Part shown: positions 37,001 to 46,460 of the stretch, one piece after another
How positions within the stretch are numbered: position 1 is the stretch's first letter
Layout: each line of letters begins with the position of its first letter
Source of the DNA: Dillenia suffruticosa
Taxonomy: Eukaryota; Streptophyta; Magnoliopsida; Dilleniales; Dilleniaceae
Length of the DNA: 64,000 nt
Reading direction: 5' to 3'
NCBI GenBank assembly: GCA_033439265.1
Contig: JAVTVX010000031.1
Location: 12,189,001 to 12,253,000 of the forward strand
Notes under the pieces: generated by a model
What the model was told of the DNA's origin: nothing
Database searches by the model: none
Seen by the model: the letters and a program-made list of their open reading frames with translations, nothing else
Made by a program: the position numbers and the translations under genes

Positions 37001-40000
37001 TATTAGCATAAAAGGTATCCATGCAGTTATTTTTTTATTTATTTTTTTTTTTTTTGGGAAAGACAAATCAGAAAGAGGCAATGTAAGAATGAAAAAGCTA
37101 GAATGAGGACAATAGCCTGCTGTAGTGGTAAAACCCCTATTTTTAATGATGTTATCTACGGGTTTCAAGAGCTAACACCTAGTGCAAAAAATAACACTAT
37201 GAGAAAAATCAAGTTAAAGCAGTGTAAGATCCCCCGAGAACTGCATAACATTCAACAACAACAACACCAACAATCTATGTTTTAATCCCAAATTTTGGGG
37301 TTGGCATGCCGTTTAAGAGACAAATATAGAGTAAAGGAAAAAAGAAAACATAAAATTAAAGTTTAAAAATAAAAAATAGAAAAAATAACACTAAAAAAAT
37401 AAAAATAAAAATAAAAATAATAAAAAAAGAAAAGAAGAAAAAAAAGTATTCCCAAAAACTAAAAAAAACTAAAAGAGAGGATCTAACTATTTCGTATTCT
37501 TCTACGTCAATCATTCCTATCTAAATTTATCTTCTTAACTAAATCATTTACACTCAAACTTTTATGGATAACTTGCATTCAGATTTTCAACAACCTATCC
37601 GATACTTTCTTAAATCTCCTATATTTAAGATCTCGCATCTCCTAACTAGTGCCTTGGGTTTTCGTTGCACGTGTCCAAATCATCTTAGGCGATACTCTCG
37701 CAATTTATTCACAATTGAATTCATTTCCAACTTAATACAAATCTCTTTATTTCTAATTTTATCTTTTCTAATTTTATCGTATATCCATCTGAACATTTTT
37801 ATTTCAGTTATAATTATATTATTTTCTTATTGTTATCTAATAGTCCAACATTCGATATTATACAATAATGCAAGTCTTACCGCAATTCTAACTGCAATGA
37901 TATCGTGTGATCGTAAAGAACTCCAGATATGATTCTTCATTTCATCAATCCGTTTGAATTTCATGATTCACATCCCCATATATCTTGCCATCTTTTTGAA
38001 TGATGAATCCAAAATATCTAAAGTGTTCACCTTTTAGTACATCCTAACCTTCTAACTTAATAGTTTTTTTATCATTCTAATGGCTGCCACTAAATATACA
38101 TCCCATATACTCAATTTTTGACTGATTCAATCTAAATTCTCTAAATTATAGTGTGTCCCTCTATAATTCCAATTTAGTATTAATACCCTCTCTAGTTTTA
38201 TCGACCAATAATATATTATCTGCAAAAAATATACACCATGACATTTTATCTACTCTTTGTGATTTCATCCATCAATATTACAAAAAGAAAAGGATTTAAT
38301 ACCGAATCTTGATGAAACCCTATGTCAATTAGAAAATTGTCACTTAAACCATCGCAAGTTCTTACATTAATAACAGCTCCCTCATACATATCTTTGATGA
38401 GATTAATGCATCTTAAGGAGATCTCCTTTTTCATCAACATCCACCATAATATATCTCTAGATACCCTATCATATGCTTTTAATAGATCAACGAATACCAT
38501 ATACAAGTCTCTCTTCTGTACTCTAAATATCTTAATTAAATGTCTTAGTAAGTGAATGGATACGGTTGTACATCGTCTTAACATAAATCCAAATTAATTC
38601 TGAGACACACTTATCTCCAATTTCAACCTATGATCCGTCACTCTCCCCCACAACTTTATGGCATGACTCATAAGTTTAATTTCTCTGTAATTGAAATAAT
38701 CTTATATATCTCTTTTATTCTTATATAATAGTATAAGTGTGCTTTCCCTCTATGTTTGAGACATCTGCTTGATTTGCTAGATTTTGTTAAAAAAATGCAT
38801 TAACATTCATATCCCCACTTCATCCAAAAACTTCCATACCTCAATACGAATGCCATCGGGTCCTATGGTTTTACTATTCTTCATTTTCCTTAAGACCTCC
38901 TTTACTTCATGAGAATGAATTTTGCATTTAAAATCCTTATTGATCTCCTCTACAAGTATCATGATATCGCCAATATCTCTTGTACCCTTAACGTTGAAGA
39001 GATTATCAAAATAATCCCTACAACACTATCTTAGGTCATCATTCCTTACAAGAACACTATTGGTATTACTCTTACTACACCTAACACCATTTAGAGCTTT
39101 TCCCTTCCTCTCCCTTAATTTAACAATTCTATAAATCCCTCCAACTGCATAACATTCAACAATAATTTACAAATTCAATTAAGAGTCATTTTGTTCCAAA
39201 TGCCAATTCTGAAGAATTTGTTTTGAAAGAATTCTGGTGTACTCCAGCACTAATTTACTCTTATTGAATTGGTCAACGTAGTCCTTGATCCATTATTGAT
39301 CACTGTCTCATATCTTACCACCAGAAAGCATAATCCCTTCAAGAACAACTCAACAACAACCAAAATGTTAGAGCAAATTTTATTTTTTATATTACTCCTC
39401 AGCCCCTTCTCTAAACTAACCCAACCTGTTTGCATTACCATCCTATCAAGCCATCCATTCCTCTAGAGCTCCATCTGTTCATTTTCAGCCTTTGCCCTCA
39501 CTACCCGCTGAGGACAAAAAGAAAAGGACAAAATCTGAAACAGTCTCACTTTATTAGCTTCTATAAACAATCAATTGCATAACCATCTCAATCAAGACCA
39601 TCTTCAAGACTTCGATATCAACCTCAACCAACATGAAGATCCAATGCCAAATGAATCAACTGCCAAAGTTGAATCTCAGAATTTTGGCATAAAAGATGAT
39701 ATCAATGTGAAAAACATAAGGACAGAAAATAGGAAAGTTTAATCTGTAACTGTTCTTATGAAATAAAATACAGAGAAATCAAATTTCAACAACTGACATT
39801 TGCAAAATCACAAATGCTAGATGGTGAACGAAAACAGTAAGCTACTTGCAACAATTTTTTATGAATTAACATGATTAAGCTATTAGCACACATGTCTAGA
39901 GGGGGCAATGAATAAGTGCACATGATTCATGACAGATAAGTTTCTCCACAATCAATGGCTGTACAATGACAGACATAATTTCCTTTAAAAATTGAGATCC

Positions 40001-42653
40001 ATGGATGTAGCTCATTAGAACTGTTGGTTATGTACTAATTCATCACGCACAAACGAAAAATAATAAGAAGAAAAGAAAGCAATTGAAAGACTTAATGTGT
40101 ATAACTTTGATGCTAATATACATTTGAACCAAGAAATGACTGGTAAATAGACAAGGATATTTTGAGACATACCATGAAAGGGCTGACATGCAACGATTTT
40201 GCCACTAGATCATTGTTTGGGTTGAAAACAAAAGAAACTCTCTCGCCCCATGGAGTATTAGTTACCTATTAAAAAAAGATAGATGCCATTTACAAGGGTT
40301 TTATCGACATCAAACATAAAAAATCAAATTCATTACATCTTGAAGAAAATGAGGATTGTTTTAAAAAAAAATGCTTGTTGATTCAAAGAAATGTGTAATC
40401 AATTGCAAGTATCATGGCATTTGACAGATATACTGCATCCAATATAAATTACAAACTTAGTAAAAGATCCATGTATTCATCTTAACATGTCGAGAACCTA
40501 GGATTCACATCACATCAAGACATGCAAAGGAGTCCACATCTAGAGTCACCCATGCAAAGAACTATTGCCCCCTGATTGTAAGATAGTTATAACTACCCAA
40601 CAGAAAACTCTTGATATTCCACGTCTTACCACGTTGAAAAAAAAATAAGCATAACTAAAATATCTAAAGCAACATATCCAACGAGGATTTCCAGACTCAA
40701 TTACCTCAGCAATGCACTTTGTCAGATGCCGAGTAGACCCAACCAGATCATAGCAATAATACAAACTCAAAGGATTCTGTTCATAACCCACACTCGGAGG
40801 TATTGTTAAGAGCAACCTAAACAATCATAGAAAGCAGCAATCAGTGAACTCCAGGGGGGAGAACAATTACTAAATACTCCATATGCTAGCCATAAACCCA
40901 ACAAAAAAAACATAAAAATTCAGGAAAAATGCAGATTTCGTCCCCAATTGCAGATATGGCTTATTGTGTATCTCAATGACATTTTAAAGCTGAATTGTTT
41001 TATCTGTACACAGCACTGTGTCCTTCAAGAAACATAACAGAAAACTCAACATTCTAGAATAAGGAAAATCTAAATGGGACACAAAATGAGAATTTGTTGC
41101 ATTGACAGAAATATGGATATATGTTGCAATGAATACTCCATGGACAAGCAGCAAAACCAATAAAGAAAAACTAAAAGTGCCTGATTTAGGCAAGATTCTT
41201 TTGTAGTGTAACAAGCATGAGGACAGGAGCAAGTAGGGGTTGACTTTCATAACAGTTTTCCCTATCTGATTACCATAATGACTTTATGGTGCCAGTTAAT
41301 TACTCTTTTAACTTTATAGATCAATTATATCCAAGTACAGGGCAGAAATAAACCATTTTTACAGACTGTAAATGAGATGACGATAAATTACATATTACAA
41401 AAAATAAAGTTACGGTGAATCAGAATTACTATTTAATCAACAAATAATTTTTATTCAAAAATGACCCAAAGTCAAACCACTTTCAAGAAACATAAAACAC
41501 CAAGATTAACATTCTAGAACCAGGAAATCCAAATTGATATACAAAATGAGGCCGCAAATACCCAATATACAGGCCGTCAACCCAAGGAGTTGGATTCTCG
41601 TGTACTAATGATAAAGATAGAATCTTAAAATCATGTAAGAATTTCAGTCAATTTTAACCAAATCATTTACAACATTGTAACCACATCAAGATTTTAACAA
41701 GTATACAAAGGATAACCAAAATTGCAAGAAAACTGGGGTACAAAACACAATGGTCCATTTCCGAAACAAAACAAGATTCCACTTCCAACCCCCGATTATC
41801 AAAATGGTCCAAAATCAAATATTTTTTGAAGAACCTAAAAAGTCAAAATCAACATTTTGGAAACCGGATATCAAAATTACGGTATAAAAAATAAGGTGCT
41901 GCTACCTAATATTCCATGGACAAGTATAAAACCCAACGAATAAAAACTAAAGTATGAAGAGTATTGCAAATTCCGACCCCAATTATTTCCACAAAAACAG
42001 AAGAAAACGATGCCTACTTGTTGACTACAATATGAAGTGACAAATTTTCAAGGAATTAGAAAACCTATTTGTAGAACACCCAACATTATAAACATAAAAC
42101 TAAATATTGGCCATCCCTAAATTCATGAGAGAAAAAACACCAAAATTCAAATATTCATGAACCTCATTTTACTAAAATAAGGATAATTCTGGGTCTCAAA
42201 CAGTATTAAAGAAACCTAAAAAAACCAAAATCAACATTGGGTAAATTCATAATCTTATCATAAATTCCATCCAAAACGCCCTAAAATCAACAGTGTTAAT
42301 ATCAAACCACAAAACCCAAAATGGAGACACAAACTCGAGAATGTAGTCAAAGTCCATTACACAGGTCCATGAGTGTTGGCAATCTGGCGAGCTTCGGCGG
42401 CGGAGAAGTGGTTTTCCGGCAGCTTTGTGGCGCGATCGAGGTCGATGAGAGCGTAACGGACAGTGTACCGGAATGAATGGCGAGCAGGACGACGTCGTTC
42501 GTGCCAAACAGTTCCTTCATAGAAAGTAACTTCTTCGGAGAGTCGCCGGAGATTCCATTTGCGGCGGAAAATTTGGAAGGGAAGGAGGAGAGAGAGAATG
42601 AGGGAAGTGAGTGCAGATGAGAGGATAGAACAGAGGAGATAAAGTAGCTCCAT
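22042..42653 (-). CDS. DUF1365 family protein with a giant intron
   Basis: Five exons on the minus strand: 42361-42653, 40705-40816, 40173-40265, 23735-23932 and 22042-22275. All junctions are GT-AG and in phase, giving 309 aa. Residues 1-28 are hydrophobic (LLYLLCSILSSALTSLILS), a likely membrane anchor. The DUF1365 domain follows: FYEGTVWHERRRPARHSFRY at 44-63, LLTIPPSVGYEQNPLSLYYC at about 100-119, VTNTPWGERVSFVF at 136-149, KSLHVSPFMDMLGNW at 158-172, FFTATLKAKR at 197-206, ALFFWLMPQKVALWIYWH at 215-232 and WWKNVAFIQHPRY at 237-249. Bacterial members often sit beside a FAD-dependent amine oxidase and a cyclopropane-fatty-acid-synthase-like methyltransferase; the plant function is not known to me. 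Intron 3 is 16,240 bp and holds several transposons. The unbroken frame and clean splice sites argue that the gene is still functional. Confidence 0.93.
22276..23734 (-). other. Intron 4 of the DUF1365 gene
   Basis: 1,459 bp. Its downstream half contains a degenerate tandem duplication at 22431-22759, listed separately. I see no transposon or RNA gene. Confidence 0.75.
22431..22759. repeat. Tandem duplication in DUF1365 intron 4
   Basis: Two copies with a period of about 171 bp, 22431-22601 and 22602-22759. Shared words include TAGTTTTAA, CAATCTTGAGG, ATTCTTCCTCTAATTAAA, CCCCCAACT and ATCAATTAAAGA. Three further copies of GGGAACCYCARGA follow at about 22806, 22888 and 22951. Similarity is roughly 75-80 percent, so the duplication is old. 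Confidence 0.75.
24306..24865 (+). mobile_element. 5'-truncated RTE-clade LINE, plus strand
   Basis: About 560 bp within DUF1365 intron 3. The start encodes a degenerate reverse transcriptase end: VMDEIIKRIQNE, then LFVNDIVMVDE (the FADD box), then IKLELWKDILE. The tail reads GGGATTAAAATTC then TTGTTGTTG, the 3' end typical of plant RTE LINEs. It is flanked by the 12-bp duplication ATGAAGAGGAGT at 24294-24305 and 24866-24877. Several stops interrupt the frame and the second Asp-pair position reads ND, so it is dead. Confidence 0.8.
24878..26171. other. DUF1365 intron 3, unassigned part
   Basis: No coding or structural RNA feature recognised. A short (GA)n run lies at about 25925-25942 and a duplicated word TCTATAAATTT at about 26046 and 26064. 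Confidence 0.5.
26172..26671 (+). repeat. 5' LTR of old Copia
   Basis: 500 bp. Pairs with 36357-36838; one indel near the start accounts for much of the length difference. Confidence 0.9.
27421..28846 (-). repeat. Complete LTR of nested Gypsy
   Basis: The half at about 28000-28846 is G/C-rich and made of loosely repeated words such as GCTGGCTC, CTCATG, GTGCTGG and CTTGTGC. The long open frames over it on both strands are by-products of this composition. The 31533-31832 copy matches only the first 300 bp. Confidence 0.85.
30738..30925 (-). repeat. Degenerate short tandem repeat in the Gypsy gag
   Basis: In plus sense, units like TATGGCYTGTGGCWC recur about a dozen times with a period of roughly 15 bp. 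On the coding strand this gives GH-A-TSH-like repeats rich in His, Ser, Thr and Gly. The array lies between the gag core and the zinc knuckle. Confidence 0.75.
36357..36838 (+). repeat. 3' LTR of old Copia
   Basis: 482 bp, preceded by AAGTGGGAGAA and followed by TATTC. About 90 percent similar to the 5' LTR by eye. Confidence 0.9.
36839..37238. other. DUF1365 intron 3, between Copia and RTE
   Basis: Unique-looking sequence with a T-rich run at about 37029-37056. No feature recognised. Confidence 0.5.
37259..39142 (-). mobile_element. 5'-truncated RTE-clade LINE, minus strand
   Basis: A 1.88-kb copy flanked by a perfect 20-bp target duplication starting AACTGCATAACATT (37239-37258 and 39143-39162). 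On the minus strand the reverse transcriptase shows DLYMVFVDLLKAYDRVSRDI, YEGAVINVRTCDG, GFHQDSVLNPFLFVILMDE and a FADN version of the catalytic box near 38220. The 3' end reads CCCCAAAATTTGGGATTAAA then (TTG)n, the classic tail of plant RTE LINEs. The start of the element is missing, as usual for LINEs made by incomplete reverse transcription. Stops and frame changes interrupt the frame, so it is dead. Confidence 0.9.
39163..40172. other. DUF1365 intron 3, upstream end
   Basis: Intron sequence between the RTE element and exon 3. No transposon or RNA gene recognised. Confidence 0.5.
40870..42245. repeat. Degenerate repeated segments in DUF1365 intron 1
   Basis: Intron 1 (40817-42360) contains three to four diverged copies of one segment. 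TTCAAGAAACATAA followed by CAACATTCTAGAA occurs at about 41026 and 41480, with looser versions near 41828 and 42208. CTCCATGGACAAG followed by AACCMAA...AAAAACTAAA occurs at about 41128 and 41926, with a looser version at 40877. CAGATTTCGTCCCCAATT at about 40932 matches CAAATTCCGACCCCAATT at about 41966. Spacing is roughly 350-450 bp. Confidence 0.65.
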
Positions 42654-42818
42654 TTTTTGCTGCTGTTTTCCAGTGGCTTTGTCCTTTTTGGGGCGTTGCG
42701 GGGGGGTTGGCTTTCATTGGCTGTGTGGTTACGTGGCCGTCCTTCAACGGGCTCATTTCTGTTTTTGAGTTATCACGATTTTTTTGTTGTTTACTTTAAA
42801 GAGGCCAAATCTCTCGCC
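42654..42818 (-). promoter_or_regulatory. 5' leader and proximal promoter of the DUF1365 gene
   Basis: A short, GC-richer segment directly upstream of the start codon, followed by LTR-element remains. The start codon is chosen because it begins the hydrophobic anchor seen in plant DUF1365 proteins. I see no clear TATA box. Confidence 0.4.
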
Positions 42819-44000
42819 ACGAATATTAAAATAGTTAGAAAATTATTAAACAATTTATTAAATTAATTGATAATTAATAGATTGATCGGTAGTAAGTAAA
42901 AATTAGTAAAATTAATTAGTATAAATAATAATTTTAAGACATGTAATGAATATCGAACAAAATGATATTAAAATTTCTCTTCTCTCCTTTTGTACTCTCT
43001 CTCTCTCTCTCTCTCTCTTGTCTCTCTCCCCATCTCTCTTTCTCTATCTCTCTTTCCATCTTTCTCTTCCCAATTTATCTCTCTCTCTCTCTCAGTTTTA
43101 TCATTCTCTAGAGTTGGATTATTACAAATTAGTATCAAAGTTTATGAATCCTTAACTAATATTGAAAAATAGCAAAAGAAATTTGATATCAAGCAAACGA
43201 AGAGAAAGACTTCTATGAAGTCATGAATGAACAATTACAAAAAATGGTCATAAAAATCGAAAAAAATCATCTCCGGTGGGAACAAAAAATGGAAGAAATC
43301 AATTAGAAAATTGATAAACAAAACCAAAGAATTGACACTTTTATAGCAAATGTTGATGATAAATGCAATGCCATCATAAAGATGTTGAATAAAGATAAAC
43401 CCGAAAATCATGATATTTAAATATTTTTAAAATTTTTCATTTTATCTACTCCTAATAAAGAAAATTTGAAGGTAGAAGGAGGGTCGTAAATATTTAAGAT
43501 CCATTAATGGTAATTTCTTGCAAAATCTTCCGACGATTGAAAATTCAGAGTTCAATGAGAAAAATTCTTTGTCAGAACCAGGATTTCAAATATCCAAAAA
43601 ATAACATGTTAACAGTGGTTTCCTATCAAATCTTTCAATGATTGAATTTTCGATATTTAACGATAAAAATTCTCTACCAGAAACTAATTCAAAAAAGGTC
43701 TCCCTCAAATTTTCTTATCTCCATTTTCCTTCTACTACTCTCCCTATAAATCAAGTCAAATTTATTATTCGATTTCATCATCTTATCTCTTAATACAAAT
43801 GTAAATTTTGATTCAAGATTTATGAATTTCATAAAATCTCAAATTTCAATTTTTTCATCATTCAGGAAAAGGATGTCTTCAAAGTGGAGAATATTGTAAC
43901 AATTATAAGAATTGTAATAGTTAGAAAATTATTAAAAATTTTGTTAGATTAGTTAGTAGTTAGTAAAAATTAGTAGAAATAATATAAATAGCAATCATCC
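42819..44000 (+). mobile_element. Small LTR-element remnant, plus strand
   Basis: Sequence around AATAGTTAGAAAATTATTAAA and AGTAAAAATTAGTA occurs at 42825-42925 and again at 43918-43990, in the same order, as LTR pieces would. ATTAGTATCAAAG at 43128-43140 resembles a tRNA-Met primer site. A gag-like coiled-coil stretch (MNEQLQKMVIKIEKN) follows. AAAGTGGAGAATAT at 43880-43893 may be the polypurine tract before the second LTR. No enzyme domains were seen. Broken; family unassigned, perhaps non-autonomous. Confidence 0.5.
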
Positions 44001-44767
44001 TTGATTGTGCTGTTGTCTCCATTTTTCTTCAATTTGTTATAACTATGGTAGAGATACTAAAGGAAAGTTCAAAATTCTATTAGTCTCTGAGGTTCTTCAT
44101 TTTGGTCTCATTGATTTGATCTCAACAGTCTGGGCTTCTATGCGAGTCGTAAAGGCTTCCATTCTTTGGTTCTGCTCATTAATCGTCTAGTTGATTTCTT
44201 TAACTTCATTCACCAGTTCTTGTATTTTGGCGTCTTGTTTCTTGATTTTGTCATCGTTGTGCTTTTGACGAGTGCCTTTTGCTATTGACTTTGCTCATGG
44301 CCATGGAGTTATTTCTCTAATGCCAATTTGTCACAACCCTAATCTCAGTAGGTCAGATTAAGGTTTTATAGCTATAAAATTCAAAAACACAAGGAAAACA
44401 GAGCATGAAGGAAGCAGAGCAAGTGGGAGCTGTTGATGAAGCTAGGATGAGTATTAACCATTGTTTATGGATGGATTCAAGAGATTTGGGTTATGGGATA
44501 TGTGTAGAATGATTATTGAACAAGAAAATGAGAGAGAGAGAGAGAGAGAGAGGGAAGACAAAACAGAGCTAGAGTGAGTGAGGGGGAGAGGAAGAGGAAG
44601 AGAACCAATAACAAATTCCATTTTCATGCTTTCTTCTTGCACCATTTTGGATATATGTACAATCTCTTGGGCAGTTAATCAACTGTCCTAACTATCCAAC
44701 TAATATTGGTTACAATGTTCAACTAATTTAATAGACTACCTTTGAATTTTTGTTGTTGGTTGTTACA
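44001..44767 (-). mobile_element. LTR plus gag start of a minus-strand LTR element
   Basis: An LTR of 439 bp at 44329-44767 has inverted ends TGTCACAACC and GGTTGTTACA. On the minus strand it is followed by TTGGCATTAGAGA (44314-44327), close to the tRNA-Met primer site, and then a gag-like start at 44304 with a coiled-coil-like stretch (INEQNQRMEAF). It contains a (GA)n run at about 44529-44552. Only the left part of an element is visible; it is broken. It abuts an L1 fragment. Confidence 0.6.
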
Positions 44768-46460
44768 ACTTCCTAAGGAGACGATACACCTCACTAGGAG
44801 GAGATTGGAACGTATGAACTCTAGGGGAGAGCCTGTGATCTAATTTGGAGATAGCATTGGCATAGGAATTTCCTTCTCTAGGCACGTACTAAATATCCTG
44901 AATTGAGAGATTCCATGTTAAAATCCGACATTCCCTCAATAAATGCGACTAAGGATGAGAAATCAAACAATCCACATTCAACACATTTACCACTAAAGAT
45001 GAGTTAAGCTCTAAAATTAATGGGGAATACTAATTATCCATTAGAATTTAGAGACCTTCATATATAGCACGTAACTCTGCTACCTCTTGATCAGCAAATC
45101 CCAAATTGGTGGTAAAGCCTAAAACCTAAAAATCATGATCATCCCTAAGAATTCCACTTGCACTAGCTAACCTCATGTAAGAATATACTGAACCATCTAT
45201 GTTTAATTTGAAGTACCCTATTGAAGGAGGACACCAGCTAATTCATCTTCCCCTTTTGTGAATGGGATCATGAATTGAGGAAATAGTAGCGGATGCATTC
45301 CAAGTATAGCCAATTACAAACGGAAGGATCCGTTATAGCAAGAAATCCATTCCCTGAAAGACCATTTGACATATGGCCTTCCAAAGCGTCCAAAGCATCG
45401 AACTAAAGAGGAGGGACCATTAGAGATCCATGTGAGTGGCATGAAAACAACAATTCTTTTTTCAACCAAGTAAATATGTTCCCTAATAAAAACGCTAGAT
45501 GATGAAGATATGACTCACCAAGTAACAATTCCCAAACCTCTCGAATCCTGTAATAATCTCTCAAAGTATGGACCACTATCTCCTCTGCAACATGACAAAG
45601 TGGATATTGAGCGTCCAAGGAGAGCCCTTCAAACCCTCTCACAATTAGTCATTACTTTTATTATGGGTAGTTGTCCATATGAAAAATCTGATTTGTTCTA
45701 GACACTTCAAATACTACGCCTAGCACCAATCCTAAACGTCTAAATGAGCTAAACTCTCGGACCCATGCACTAACTTATAAGCCGATCAAATCGTGAAGCA
45801 TCCATTTGATTCCCCTCCCCAATATATCGTATCATTGGCCTTAGAATCCTAGGGAAAAGTAACCACCTTTATCTACTCCACTCTGGCAATGGGGATGATG
45901 GTGGATAACCTTTCTAGATCCCATTGACTGTCAGAATTATTGAACTCTTGAACCATTACTAACTCTTCATTATCCCCAGGTATATCCACCTGATCAGGTA
46001 ATAACAATTGATCTCCCACCTAGTGATCCAACCAAAATCTGATCTTCGAACCATCTCCCACCTACCACCAAGGCAGAATAACTTGAATGCGAAATATGTG
46101 CCAGCAAATGCCTATCTCAAAGATACTTTCCAATCAAAACTTGGCACCAAAGAGTGGACCTTCAGTCAGCAAACACCACCCAAGTGTGGCAAAGAACACC
46201 CTATTAACGTCCCTACTTCTACATACACCCAAGTGTTGGCATGGATTCGTCCATGGAAGATAAGAACTCCCATATAACAGTCCAAATCATCCGTAAGGCG
46301 AAAATTATACAAAACTGCCAACTGTCTCTTCAACACGAAGGGGGCTCAAGGAGACACAAAGAGTTTGGATTTGGTAGGATTAACTTCTAGACTATTGCTT
46401 GGTGCAACTACAGGAGCCAATCCAAAATAGACTAAAGACACCTTGGCTTAACCCCCACAA
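44768..46460 (-). mobile_element. 3' half of an L1-type LINE, minus strand
   Basis: On the minus strand, in order: the end of the reverse transcriptase (LEVNPTKSKLFVSP and nearby), a WVGDGSKIRFWLDH motif at about 46090-46010, the zinc-binding RT-associated region (YPLCHVAEEIVVHTLRDYY, REVWELLL) at about 45620-45490, and an RNase H domain (GYFKLNIDGSV at about 45225, then ASGILRDDHD and ADQEVAELRAIYEGL at about 45110-45050, YVPREGNSYAN near 44890). RNase H at the end of ORF2 is typical of plant L1. The frame is interrupted by several stops and the 5' half is missing. It ends against the LTR at 44767. Confidence 0.8.

Noticed and set aside
37564-37932. A 122-codon plus-strand open frame
   Set aside because: It lies antisense within the RTE LINE, and its hydrophobic composition reflects the AT-rich reverse strand.
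42999-43092. Runs of CTCTCT considered as a host 5' leader
   Set aside because: They lie inside the LTR-element remnant, upstream of its primer-like site.
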